From the NCBI GenBank assembly GCA_949710005.1, contig OX453279.1:14407256-14471255 (forward strand): a DNA stretch of 64,000 nucleotides, written 5' to 3'. The notes under the pieces were generated by a model. The model was given only the letters and a program-made list of their open reading frames with translations. It made no database searches and was not told where the DNA came from. The position numbers were made by a program, and so were the translations under genes. Position 1 is the stretch's first letter; each line of letters opens with the position of its first letter. The DNA is from Ricordea florida. Its lineage: Eukaryota > Cnidaria > Anthozoa > Corallimorpharia > Ricordeidae. Positions 23,001 to 32,364 of this stretch are shown piece after piece.

Positions 23001-25859
23001 CCTTTTTTTTACGGGGAATGAGGTATGGCAACGAATATATACCACTGCATTTTGAATTAAATTGGAGGTACAACATTTCTCTTTTTTGTGTTGGAAAAAT
23101 TTCACTTGTTCCTTAAGTTCATCTGATAAATATTTTTCAACACTCGAGGGGAAATTTTGTATCCCCACGCCGCTATGTTACATTTATATCCTCTATAAAG
23201 TAATTAATATATATTTAACTGAGTAATGCTCGTATGTGTCAAATAAGCTAAGACCAAACCAGGAAAATCCTTAATACCGTCGCTGGAAATCGATGGTTTA
23301 TTTAACCTCCAAAGAATAAGATAGTTCTTAACATTGTTATACGAGTATTTAACTTAAATCGCTTTACCCCCGTATCTTTTCTTGTAGACAAACCTCTTAC
23401 TTTTAAAATGAGAATTATCGCGAAGTGTCGATGTTAGCTTATTCCAATTTTCTATAGTGATAATTCCTTAAGACGAGGGTTTTAAAGAACTATTTATGCA
23501 GCGGGCGTAATTTCCCGCCTAGTTATATTTATTAGAATGTAAATTTATTGGATAAAGATTCTGCGCCAATTCACTAATGTTATAATAAGAATGAAATAAA
23601 ATTCAGATATTATTCATTCTTTCATGCAATTTGTATTGTTTTAGCACAAAATCAGTAAATCTTGTAGTGAGTAGTGCTACACGCTACAAGTCAGACATCA
23701 ATACCCTGGAACTCTTTTAGCGGTGATTGTTTGGCGTATTTGTAGAGAGGTTGCGATATGATGATACACTGTAGAAGTATGAGCTGTGATATGCACTTGT
23801 TAATGAATGGTATAGGACCATTTGGTACCCGTTACTGTGCTAGTACTCGAACCTAGACCACCCAAATACATTTTCATACAAATTTGGAATGTCTGTCTGT
23901 TTATGGTCTTTACGCTGAGCAACAGATTTATGGCGAGTTTCTACCGACTAAGAAGATTCTTTTTCAATCTTGATATGTTTTGTACAGCTATAGAGCAAAT
24001 TATATGCATTTTAAGTGAAATCTCAAAAACTCAATAATCCATGAGGCCTAACATCCTATCAAAACATCGATAAAAAGCCACGTGGATGAGCATTTATACC
24101 TGGTAATCTATGATCATTCTGAAAGGCTCAGTGGTGGCTTTGATTTGAGTCCCAACGGAGAGCGGGACTGAATGTGAAAACAATGCCATTATCGCTTATT
24201 CTCAAATGAAACGATCTTTATCTAAAGACATTAAAGGTCACCAGTGATCTTTATATAAAGATCACGCTGATCATAAAATCATTTCAAAAAGAGACGATAC
24301 AAAAAGAACATCAACTTCTAAACGTAGAAGATTATATTTCCTCTTGAACCAAAAATTTTATTACGCATTGTTTCCAAATTTGATAGTGCAGTTATTAAAA
24401 GCATAACTGTAAAATACTTGCTGATTTGATTTTGTTCCAGTGACATTTGGCATGGGTATGCCTCTTAAAACTTCATCGGTAACTTCAAACTCCAAGTCGC
24501 GCATCTCAAAATGTCTTCACCTTCACAGTCTTCGGTCTTTATATTACTCTTCTCACAATTTTGCCCGATGACTGGTGGGCCTAAAATTGTGCCGACATGT
24601 CTTTCTTGCTCGACCCTATTCTTTACATAACCAAAGAGCGCATTGAAGTGATGACCTGTTCGCTCCCGAATTAACTTATCTGACTATTGAAAGAACCAAG
24701 ATTCGCAAGTTACCCTTACATGTAAGCAGTGGGACGTTTCCCTCTTAAGACCAGCTTGACCCCACAACAATATCTGGGTCATGCCCTGTGTAATATAATT
24801 TATTTATTTTCTTTGTTAGTTAGGGCAAGGTACATTGTTAAGAATGTTTTGTGTCCTTTGTTTTACGTCAGTTGTGTGAATAAATTATATTACACCGGAG
24901 ATGGGCCCTATCTAGCAAAATCTTATTCAGCGTATTAACACCCACAGGAGACTTTTGACAGCCAAATACTGCTAATTTTGGATTTGGTTTAAAATACAAT
25001 GCTTCTACATAACCATTTGATGTGCTCTCGATATGTAGCATAACAATTTACGAGGCATAGAAAATGTTCTACATTCAGTTCATCACAGCACACATGATCT
25101 TTCATACCTTCATGAAAAGGTTTACATACAGTCTCATCAAAATTTACGACATTCGACTCTACTCGAAAATTATTGTATCTCCAATCTCAGTGCTCCTTCG
25201 CACGGATACCAAACAGTTTTCCGTTGTAAAAATAGTGTGCAACAATGACCCAGCACTCTGACAACCGAGCAGATTCTTTTCCCAGAGGTTCTTTCCTTCT
25301 TCCGTAATCGCTTCTGTCTCTTCTTTCTTTGTTGTTTTGGCCAATTAATTACTAACTAGAACTATTACTAAGTTAATCTACTATATGACTAGTGGTAACC
25401 ACAGGTTAGAAAGTGCGGGCCTAGGTGGACTTAGGGAAGGTACTGGAACGAGAGTGTATAATTTTAGATTACAAAATGTACATTCGTGTGGACGTTTTTT
25501 GGGAAGTTTGCATTGAGTTGTAGTAGATCAGCTCCGTAAATCGAAACATGTCAAACAGCTCCATCAAAAAGTGAAAGTGGTTTACCAGAAAAACTAACCG
25601 CTCAAAAACTGAACAGTATAAAATATAACGCAACTCACCTTATCTTCACGGCAATATGAATTTAAATAGATCGTGAAAAATCTTCACAATCACAGCAAAT
25701 CGTCTTAAAAGCAACACCTATAAAACAACTTCTCCAAAACGTAACGATTGCAATCTTCCATGCCTCGATTTTATGTGACAAACTGTTGAGATTGACTCAT
25801 TTTTCGGATTCTTATCGTTCTTGGAGAACAGATTTTTCTCTTCCGGTGTTACGACAAAC
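20035..25859. other. Intergenic stretch, no gene recognised
   Basis: AT-rich sequence downstream of the kinase stop. Short open frames on both strands have no recognisable domain. I found no tRNA or clear mobile element. The 3' UTR of the kinase must lie at its left end. Confidence 0.5.
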
Positions 25860-25869
25860 TGCCTGGCGT

Positions 25870-26063
25870 AACCAATCGATGAAACCGATAATCGATGATA
25901 ATCGATATCAATCGATAACAATCGATGCCAATTAATCGATTGATATTGGAAATCGATGACCAATCGATGACGGAAAATTTTGTGACTTTTAATTTCATCG
26001 ATTTTCATCGACTGTCATCGATTTTCATCGATTATCATCGATTACCATCGATTTTCATCGATC
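25870..26063. repeat. ATCGAT decamer array, two opposing orientations
   Basis: About 190 bp with ~18 copies of ATCGAT or near matches. The right half (25994-26063) is an exact 10 bp register of TTTCATCGAT variants, seven units. The left half is the reverse complement type AATCGATGAT with looser spacing. The two orientations face each other near 25975-25995. Confidence 0.85.
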
Positions 26064-26507
26064 GTTTTTTATTTGGTTTGATTCAATATTGGTGTTATGA
26101 GTTCATTAAAAACAAGAAGACGCCTGAAGGGGGGATGTGTTGCTTTAAAACTGCTGACGCAGTATGTTTTTGTGCGATCATGGATATCCATGGTGCAATC
26201 CAACCTGACTTGCACGTGATTCGGAGTTCCAGCCAATAAAAATCACACAATTTTTTCGGGACGGGCTCGGGATACGGGAAAGTTAAAAAAACAGAGCAAT
26301 TTCTGACTCCCAAGACGACGAAAGGAATGCGCTACCGAATTTTATACGCTGGCTGACTACGTCATCCCGCGTAATTAGCTTCGCGAGGTTTTGCGGGAGT
26401 CGTATTTCTAGTATATAAAATCACTGTGTGTGTGGCGGGTTGTTGAAGCCGACAGGGCGTTTTAAAAAATTAAAATCTTTAAAATAGGATTTATTTATAA
26501 CATGCTT

Positions 26508-26822
26508 TCACAGGTCGAAAAAGCTTGAAAATGTTTTATGTTTTTCTTGGTATAAAACAATGTTCCAAAGGACAGAACCCTTATATCTGAGTGAGTCCTT
26601 CATAAATCGCGAGTTAAATCGTGGTATAGAAGAAAATTGTTTCCCTCTTAGCGAATAGCCGCGACTGGAGTTATCAAGAATCAATTTCATCAGGGGCTCG
26701 GGTAGGCTGTCGTTGTTTGCCTTATAAAACAGCCTAAGAACATATTTGAGCACATCATTTGTCGGCATGTCATTTGGGTAAGTTGAAGATAATAATAATA
26801 ATAAGTGACAGCAGCCGAACAT
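26508..26822 (-). pseudogene. LINE ORF2 C-terminal fragment
   Basis: A 104 aa frame with LKYVLRLFYKANNDSLPEPL, SRGYSLRGKQFSSIPRFNSR and YKGSVLWNIV matches the C-terminal tail downstream of the reverse transcriptase in the element at 40540-41840 (GYSLRASDSLAVPRFSSIYG, HRTGPVLWNI). Heavily 5'-truncated. It ends ~35 bp before the Polinton. A (TAA)n run lies at 26784-26803. Confidence 0.7.
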
Positions 26823-26856
26823 TGGACACTTTTCCTATCTGAATATAATTAACCTT

Positions 26857-27111
26857 AGTAGTTGTAAATCCCCAATCCTGGGCCGATTTGACCACGCCCT
26901 AGAATGGAATTTGTGTAATGCGCCAACGCCCTAAAATGGAATTTGTGGAACGTGACGAAGTTAAGATGCGAAGATGCTAAAGCAAGTCTAATTTTCGAAT
27001 TCCTAAGTTAATCCCACTTTTCCACTTTAATAAATAATGAAAAGAAATAAGACCTTAATTCCCTTAAAGTTTACGTGTAATTTAATTAAGCGAGGAACAT
27101 GGAAAACTTGC
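26857..27111 (+). repeat. Polinton left terminal inverted repeat
   Basis: Inverse match of 40096-40352 with a few substitutions and a 2 bp length difference. It contains two imperfect copies of a CGCCCTA(G/A)AATGGAATTTGTG motif (26891-26954). The repeat ends just after the first codons (ATGGAAAACTTGC) of the leftmost gene. Confidence 0.95.
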
Positions 27112-27509
27112 AAGCGAGAGAGTCGAGAGCTGCCAGAAAAGAGGAGATTATTAAACTATTATCCAACATTCCACAGAATATTTTTGATGAAGTGTTAATT
27201 AAAATTGAAAGGCTTATTAGAAACTCAATCAAATGCCCACATGGTAGAGTAAAAAGACAATGTAAAGATTGTGGAGGCTCACAAATATGTCCTCACGGTA
27301 AACAGAAATCATTTTGTAGGGATTGTGGGGGTTCACAGATATGTTCTCACAACAAGTATAAACCATATTGCACGGAGTGCGGAGGTTCACAAATATGCCA
27401 TCATGGTAGACCTAGATACAGATGTAGAGAGTGTGGAGGTAAAGGTATATGCATTCATAATAAAATTAAACATTATTGTAAAGAATGCCGTAAAACTAAG
27501 GAAGGATAA
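27099..27509 (+). CDS. Cys/His zinc-binding repeat protein, Polinton leftmost gene
   Basis: A 136 aa protein of unknown function. Residues 1-45 are charged and probably helical. From residue 46 come five tandem repeats of exactly 18 residues (46-63, 64-81, 82-99, 100-117, then a shorter one from 118) with the pattern C-x-H-(G/N)-x-x-K/R-x-x-C-x-x-C-G-G-x-x-I. Each unit supplies Cys-His-Cys-Cys, enough for one zinc ion. I recall similar CPHG...CGG repeats in proteins of large DNA viruses and their relatives. The start codon lies inside the inverted repeat, so its promoter is probably the terminal repeat. It is the only plus-strand gene of the element and converges with the gene at 27570-27932. 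The frame is intact. Confidence 0.8.
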   Translation: MENLQARESRAARKEEIIKLLSNIPQNIFDEVLIKIERLIRNSIKCPHGRVKRQCKDCGGSQICPHGKQKSFCRDCGGSQICSHNKYKPYCTECGGSQICHHGRPRYRCRECGGKGICIHNKIKHYCKECRKTKEG

Positions 27510-27569
27510 TAATAATAATACAGTATGTCTTTGTAACGCGAGTCACGTTACAAAATTATATAGTTTTAT

Positions 27570-27932
27570 TTAGACCCATACTACGATAAGTTTACGCTCA
27601 TATTCTTTCGCTAGTTTGATAGTGGAAAGAGTGCCAAGAGATTTGATACGAAAAGGGAAAGCTAGTACATGCGTCGCACATTCAACAATGGCCCTGTTTC
27701 TGATAGGCCCAGCTGCTTTACCATATAGCGCCCAATTGGCATTGAATTTTTTGAAAGGGATATGATTGGATAGAGCAAAATTCTCAGCTAAGGTATCAGC
27801 TCCACTCGCACCGCCAGATATGATTCTAATGTCTGAAAGTTCCAAACCCCATTCACAAAGAGCCTTATGCACATGTGTACAAATCTTTTCGTTATCCACA
27901 AAATTTCTACTTCCAACTATGGCAACGGACAT
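27570..27932 (-). CDS. SLOG-fold protein (DUF2493/YspA-like)
   Basis: A 120 aa intact protein with a Rossmann-like SLOG fold as seen in DUF2493/YspA and the LOG/DprA superfamily: N-terminal strand with GSRNF (7-11), the phosphate-binding-type SGGASGADTLAENFA (39-53), and GPIRNRAIVE (75-84). SLOG proteins bind nucleotides or nucleotide-derived ligands; some are enzymes (cytokinin-type phosphoribohydrolase), others sense nucleotides in conflict systems. The substrate here cannot be read from sequence. It is last in the minus-strand gene series, 51 nt downstream of the capsid gene, and tail-to-tail with the Cys/His repeat gene. Confidence 0.85.
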   Translation of the reverse strand: MSVAIVGSRNFVDNEKICTHVHKALCEWGLELSDIRIISGGASGADTLAENFALSNHIPFKKFNANWALYGKAAGPIRNRAIVECATHVLAFPFRIKSLGTLSTIKLAKEYERKLIVVWV

Positions 27933-27983
27933 GGTTTATTATACATAATAGTTTCTAATGATTTAATTCCACTTTTTCATTGA

Positions 27984-29450
27984 TTATCGAAACAGAGCCC
28001 ACGCTAATCCGCCAACAGCAATTGTCAATGCTATCAGATTATTTTCATGCTGGGTAGTAGTATTAACTGGGGGCTCTTTGATTTCGGGTTTAACATCCAT
28101 CTTTGGTTGCGATGCTTGTACAGCTTTGGGATTTACAGATGCCTGTGGTAACTTAACTTTTGTAGAACCTAAATTATGTGTTATCCCCACAGGTTTTGTT
28201 TCCAGATTCACATTTGAATTAACGCCAAACTTCATATCATCCGTGGCCTTCATCAGATTATTATTGTACCCAACCACACTCTCTGTATTTATAATCATGT
28301 TACTAGGCATCAACCAAACTCCAGGCGCAATCGCAAGATCCAATCTTAACTTCGCTTCTTGAGTCGCAAGCTGATATCTCTGAACCGAGCTTGATATATC
28401 ATTCTCAATAACGCTACTCTCAAATAAAGATAAGAACTCTTGTTGTGTCTCAATCGCCCCGCCGCCAGTGCCCACGATAGAGTTTCTAGTGTTAACTTGT
28501 GAACCTAACACGCAATAAACGAAAGCCTCAACAGATCGATTCAGTCTACCTAGTCCAGCCTTGGTCAGCCCATGACTACTCGTGGGTATGAACCAAGCAT
28601 ACTTGTATCCAGCGAAATCATCATTCCGAATGAACGAGATGAGATCCCCCTTATCCTTCTTACCACCATCATCTGAGAATTTACCTCCTGCGCCAGGCCA
28701 TTGGTTTGCCTCTCCATCGTAGTTTCTAATGATGTGAACATTTTGGAACCCCCCACCTCGTCCATGATACCCAGCTCCATAGTCCAGGAAGATATCACCC
28801 AGACCATGGTTTCGCCCATCTTTCCATCTGAAATCGGAATTATTCGCTATCCCAAATTCACTACATAACCTTTGATAGCTAACCTTACTATATGGATTGT
28901 TCGATATGGTAAATGGTTGTTCATCTGGCAGCGGTTCACTCAACTCATACAATATTCTCCTTATGGTGAAATAGATGTGAAACTTAACGAAGCTATTCAC
29001 AACTTTGGGGTAATTCAAACTCTCATAGGGGCTAATTCCACAACCAGATGTCGCACACCACACTGCAAAGTTCAATTGCTGCGGCCAATAATTCATATCA
29101 GGCGCGTTCAACCACTTTCGACTCTGATCGCCAGACTTGAAAGTAACAACTTGGGATGTAAATACGTTACGCATGTTAGCGGTGAACTTCTTGCTATTGG
29201 ATACGTATATATCCAAAGACGTTAGTAACGTTGTAACATCGCTGGTGAAATCATCAAAGTCAATGGCTGGTATTGGATACCATCGATCAGTTAGAGTTAG
29301 ACTATTTGGGAAGGAGCTTACATTCTTACCACTCAAATCTAAAACACCCCACAGTTTCTCCTTCAAACTCTGTGGAGGATCTTCCCTCCATGTCTTACCA
29401 GTGGGGTCATCATGAGGCATGATTGTCAAGCCGTTTCTTTTCAATCCCAT
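27984..29450 (-). CDS. Probable major capsid protein (hexon-like)
   Basis: The longest non-enzymatic gene of the element: 488 codons from the first ATG, or 478 from the ATG at 29420, which I prefer because it gives the same ~30 nt hairpin-to-start spacing as other genes. Conserved-looking blocks are DRWYPIPAIDFDDFTSDVTT, NAPDMNYWPQQLNFAVWCAT and DYGAGYHGRGGGFQNVHI. The C-terminus is proline/lysine-rich (~430-460) and ends in a hydrophobic segment (NLIALTIAVGGLAWALF). Position and size agree with the PY/major capsid gene of Polintons (double jelly-roll family). The C-terminal hydrophobic segment is odd for a capsid protein. Capsid assignment is inference; a fold prediction would settle it. Frame intact. 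Confidence 0.6.
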   Translation of the reverse strand: MGLKRNGLTIMPHDDPTGKTWREDPPQSLKEKLWGVLDLSGKNVSSFPNSLTLTDRWYPIPAIDFDDFTSDVTTLLTSLDIYVSNSKKFTANMRNVFTSQVVTFKSGDQSRKWLNAPDMNYWPQQLNFAVWCATSGCGISPYESLNYPKVVNSFVKFHIYFTIRRILYELSEPLPDEQPFTISNNPYSKVSYQRLCSEFGIANNSDFRWKDGRNHGLGDIFLDYGAGYHGRGGGFQNVHIIRNYDGEANQWPGAGGKFSDDGGKKDKGDLISFIRNDDFAGYKYAWFIPTSSHGLTKAGLGRLNRSVEAFVYCVLGSQVNTRNSIVGTGGGAIETQQEFLSLFESSVIENDISSSVQRYQLATQEAKLRLDLAIAPGVWLMPSNMIINTESVVGYNNNLMKATDDMKFGVNSNVNLETKPVGITHNLGSTKVKLPQASVNPKAVQASQPKMDVKPEIKEPPVNTTTQHENNLIALTIAVGGLAWALFR

Positions 29451-29475
29451 CTTCTATCTAGGGTTTAGATAGAAG
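29451..29475 (-). promoter_or_regulatory. Hairpin upstream of the capsid gene
   Basis: Perfect 10 bp stem CTTCTATCTA/TAGATAGAAG with a 5 nt loop GGGTT. It lies 30 nt before the ATG at 29420 and 48 nt beyond the stop of the next gene upstream. One of five intergenic hairpins at like spacing. Confidence 0.7.
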
Positions 29476-29523
29476 GATTATCGGGTTTAACTCAATAAGA
29501 AACCTTATCGTATGTTATGGTTA

Positions 29524-30121
29524 TGACCCTTCTTTTAACTCTTTGAGAATTTCTTCTCGGACCTTCTGTTTCACAATCACTGGATCGTATCCTTTCATCG
29601 GACTTTTTTGAGCCTTGAGTCGGATATCAGCATTCAGCTTTTCAAATTTCTTAAGCACTCCGATTATCATAGAGAACTCCTCGTCAGAGATCTTATTATC
29701 ACGAAGTGCTTTTGAGATTAGATCCTCTATTGTATTTATTTTGGCTTTGGCTAGGGTAACGGTACTTGATGCTTGACAATTTTCTTTGATAAACTTTTGG
29801 AGATCTGTTCACACGCTATGGATGTGCAAACAAGAATCCCACTTGCTACTCCCAAAGGTATAGCAGCTACAATTCCTACCCACTCAGAGAGCTACCCAAC
29901 CCACCCGCCGCCAAAATACTAGATAAAATACCACAGGTTGAACTTACATTTATGAGCGTTCCTTTTGATCGATTGTACTTTTTCAGGACCTTCTCATAAT
30001 GCTTCAATTCGTTTTTTAGCGTATTCAAAGCTTCACAACATTGCTGTAATCTGAAAGTCGCACCATCATGAGGAGGCGCCGTTGGAGTTAATTCAGGATA
30101 GATTTTCTTATACTCATCCAT
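29524..30121 (-). pseudogene. Conserved Polinton protein with hydrophobic centre, frameshifted
   Basis: The first 81 codons (30121-29876) are open: a helical N-terminus (residues 20-50) leads into a Gly/Ala-rich hydrophobic segment. After a frameshift near 29880 a second hydrophobic run follows in another frame (IVAAIPLGVASGIL). After another shift near 29780-29800 a charged C-terminal region runs to a stop at 29524 (INTIEDLISKALRDNKISDE, IIGVLKKFEKLNADIRLK). Two indels therefore split one membrane-type gene of ~200 codons. I recognise this pattern from cnidarian Polintons, but no function is known to me. Confidence 0.65.
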
Positions 30122-30192
30122 GTTTAGTTACAATTTTTGCGTCCTTTTAAAATGTTATCTGAATCTTAAACTAACGGTGATTGAAGACCCTT

Positions 30193-30783
30193 TCAGATCC
30201 AATTTTTTCCCTTCACTATCACAAAATGCTTAGAGTGATATGATTTATAGGGGCTTTCAATTTCTGAGTCGGTACAGCTGCATAATTCTGCGATGGTATG
30301 TTGGCAAGTAGAGGGAGAAATTTTTACTGAGTTAACAAATTGACCATTATTCATATAGGACGATCGATTATCCACCAGACTGCAGCTAAGTTTCAGAGGC
30401 TCTTTCATCTGGACATTTATGGGGTATAATTTACCAGGTGTTATTACTTCAGGCACCCCAAGCCCAAACTGTAGCCCTCTCGAAAGTTTAATGTTATAGC
30501 TCTTATTTGAATATAGATAATCAACGGTATCAGTCTCAATGATTGTGAGCTTGGCATTATCCGTATCATTGAGAAAGATTGCATGGATACTGCGCAATGA
30601 ATAGGTACCGGGTTCGATTATTATAAATGGGCGATTATCTTCCTTGAGTAAACCCTGGCGATCTTTGAAATTCACCAATCTTTTGGGTATCTTACAATCC
30701 AGGAGTTGTATCTCCCGAATCTTATCCAGGGGAGGATCCAAATATACTCTCGTTTCAGATTCGTGCATTGTAACGCTCAACAT
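30193..30783 (-). CDS. Candidate minor capsid (penton-like) protein
   Basis: A 196 aa protein with no membrane segment, rich in beta-strand-like alternation (REIQLLDCKIPKRLVNF, RPFIIIEPGTYSLRSI, LQFGLGVPEVI). It lies in the morphogenesis block between the broken 29524-30121 gene and a DUF5679-like gene, with an 8 nt gap to the latter. Polintons and adintoviruses carry a single jelly-roll minor capsid protein of roughly this size near the major capsid gene, so I infer that role. No motif proves it. Frame intact. Confidence 0.45.
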   Translation of the reverse strand: MLSVTMHESETRVYLDPPLDKIREIQLLDCKIPKRLVNFKDRQGLLKEDNRPFIIIEPGTYSLRSIHAIFLNDTDNAKLTIIETDTVDYLYSNKSYNIKLSRGLQFGLGVPEVITPGKLYPINVQMKEPLKLSCSLVDNRSSYMNNGQFVNSVKISPSTCQHTIAELCSCTDSEIESPYKSYHSKHFVIVKGKNWI

Positions 30784-30790
30784 TATTGGA

Positions 30791-30985
30791 TTATCTTTTA
30801 GACTTCTTTAAATTTTTATAGTCCACCTCTGTAATGAATTGAGCCTTTGTTATCCCACAGCTTGAACATTTGCACTTCATCATGTACGCACCCTTGCAGG
30901 TTTTGGTGTATGTTTCACTACCAGGCACGCATTCAGTCTCCTTTCTATCTTTGACGCAATAACTTCGCATTTTATATACAGACAA
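30791..30985 (-). CDS. DUF5679-like small zinc-ribbon protein
   Basis: 64 aa from the first ATG; the ATG at 30970 (MRSYCVKD) better fits both the family and the 30 nt hairpin spacing. Pattern SYCVKD...KTCKGAYMMKCKCSSCGITKAQF resembles the small YCVKCR...GxCxxCGxxxxRF proteins (DUF5679) that are widespread in adintoviruses, large DNA viruses and phages. Two Cys pairs could bind one zinc. Role unknown; the family is often placed among virion or core proteins. Confidence 0.65.
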   Translation of the reverse strand: MSVYKMRSYCVKDRKETECVPGSETYTKTCKGAYMMKCKCSSCGITKAQFITEVDYKNLKKSKR

Positions 30986-31000
30986 CGCTATATTTAAGTC

Positions 31001-31025
31001 ATCCTAATAAGGGTTTTATTAGGAT
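31001..31025 (-). promoter_or_regulatory. Hairpin, TCCTAATA type
   Basis: Perfect 10 bp stem ATCCTAATAA/TTATTAGGAT with loop GGGTT, the same loop as at 29461. It is 30 nt before the ATG at 30970 and 13 nt past the stop of the 31039-31266 frame. Confidence 0.75.
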
Positions 31026-31038
31026 TTTTGATTGAAAG

Positions 31039-31266
31039 CTACCAATCATATCTCCGCCATTGACCGCAACTTTTTCCTCGTGAAGCCTTATCAGCCCATC
31101 CACTTCCTCGCCATGAATAACTTCTTTCCAAAGATATTAAATGAGTAAGGTCAATTAGCCTTTCAATAAGTTCTGGGTGTTCACAAAGGTATGTATATCT
31201 ATCTCCATTGCTCAAATCAGATGGTATTTCACTGATACAATCAAAAACTGTTTGCATCGTCTCCAT
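31039..31266 (-). CDS. Hypothetical small Polinton protein
   Basis: A 75 aa frame in the same orientation as its neighbours. Acidic helical first half (DCISEIPSDLSNGDRYTYLC), C-terminus rich in Ser, Trp and Arg. No family recognised. Its support is position: it fills an otherwise empty gap and ends 13 nt before a hairpin. Confidence 0.4.
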   Translation of the reverse strand: METMQTVFDCISEIPSDLSNGDRYTYLCEHPELIERLIDLTHLISLERSYSWRGSGWADKASRGKSCGQWRRYDW

Positions 31267-31340
31267 TTTGTTACACAGTATAATATATGCTTTGCAGCTG
31301 TTTTATTATCAAACTCGTCCATGTTTTATATGTATAAATC

Positions 31341-32294
31341 TCACTTCCTTTTAAATCGTTCTATGAAGTACAAAACAACCGCCACTATTAGCAACCATGC
31401 GTTCTTTCCAAGAAAAGAAATGACCTCTCCAGCAGTCTTGAACAGAAAGCTAACGATTGCTCCCACCATACCGGGTAATATCTCACCAAGTTTCTTACCA
31501 ATGTTCTTCAGTCCATCCCACACGCCTTTACCCAATTTCGACAGGCCTTTGGTTAGATTAGACACGATAACGCCAATGACCACACTAACTGCACTCACAA
31601 CGGCAAATACTGTGAATCCATATTTCTTGAAGATGGTTTTCACCCTATCTCGCAATGACATTCGTTCTTGTATTTGCTCATTCTTCTCCTCCAGGCTACC
31701 TATTTCTCTCTCCTGTTCAGTAATTTGTCTCTCGAGGTTCTCTATTTGACTTACCTCTTCAGGGGTTTTCAGTGGCTTGTCTCGATGGAATCTTAGCGTT
31801 TCTTTCAGTTTACTAACGAACCCTTTCTTCCTTGTTATCTCACCATCGTTGGCTCCTGCGCATGGGCCGAGAGTTTCTTTTACACCATTTAGCTTCATAA
31901 AGTCATCATTTACCTCACCATCATCTTTGAATAATAAGTATGACTTGGCATAAGTCCTTTTCAATCGCACAACCACCTTATTTAACCTATCTGTGGTGGC
32001 TGTAAATGCGGATTTTACAGTATTAACGTTGGGGAATTTACGCTTAATTTCAGCCCAAGCATCATTCATTTTATCTGACCTCTTATTTACTTCATCATCA
32101 ATTAGGGGATCGGTTTCTTCAGCATCACCACCAAATGATGTTTCTTCCGTATCATGTTCAAAACGAGTGGTGGATGTTGTTGTTCTGGGTTTGATTGGAC
32201 TAAGATAAATCGTATCGTTACCATCATCATCATCACCGCCACTGGCACCTGGTTCATTTAATTTAGTCGGATCAAGCTCAGGATCAGCTTCCAT
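31341..32294 (-). CDS. Conserved Polinton protein with coiled coil and two hydrophobic segments
   Basis: 317 aa. An acidic, low-complexity N-terminus (1-75, with GGDDDDGND and DAEETDPLIDDE) leads to a basic region with an alpha-helical coiled coil (~182-215, QIENLERQITEQEREIGSLE), a membrane-type segment (~228-246, FAVVSAVSVVIGVIVSNL), a Gly/Lys-rich amphipathic stretch (LTKGLSKLGKGVWDGLKNIG, KKLGEILPGMVGAIVSF) and a C-terminal membrane segment (NAWLLIVAVVLYFIERF). I recognise related genes in other cnidarian Polintons. The amphipathic stretch resembles membrane-active virion proteins, so a role in virion membrane passage is conceivable but unproven. A hairpin (32289-32314) overlaps the start codon. 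Frame intact. Confidence 0.65.
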   Translation of the reverse strand: MEADPELDPTKLNEPGASGGDDDDGNDTIYLSPIKPRTTTSTTRFEHDTEETSFGGDAEETDPLIDDEVNKRSDKMNDAWAEIKRKFPNVNTVKSAFTATTDRLNKVVVRLKRTYAKSYLLFKDDGEVNDDFMKLNGVKETLGPCAGANDGEITRKKGFVSKLKETLRFHRDKPLKTPEEVSQIENLERQITEQEREIGSLEEKNEQIQERMSLRDRVKTIFKKYGFTVFAVVSAVSVVIGVIVSNLTKGLSKLGKGVWDGLKNIGKKLGEILPGMVGAIVSFLFKTAGEVISFLGKNAWLLIVAVVLYFIERFKRK

Positions 32295-32314
32295 ATTTGA
32301 TATCCAATATGGAA
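32289..32314 (-). promoter_or_regulatory. Hairpin overlapping a start codon
   Basis: 9 bp stem TTCCATATT/AATATGGAA around an 8 nt loop. The start codon of the 317 aa gene (32294-32292) is inside the stem, unlike the other hairpins of this element. Confidence 0.5.
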
Positions 32315-32364
32315 ATTTCTAAGTTAGTTTTATTACAACCACCTGCTCGCGATATACCCCAAGG

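Noticed and set aside
29876..30121. Complete 81 aa gene
   Set aside because: The hydrophobic segment is cut off and coding-like sequence continues in other frames to 29524, so it is the first part of a frameshifted gene.
31177..31749. 190-codon plus-strand frame
   Set aside because: Antisense to two minus-strand genes of the Polinton, with no recognisable domain.
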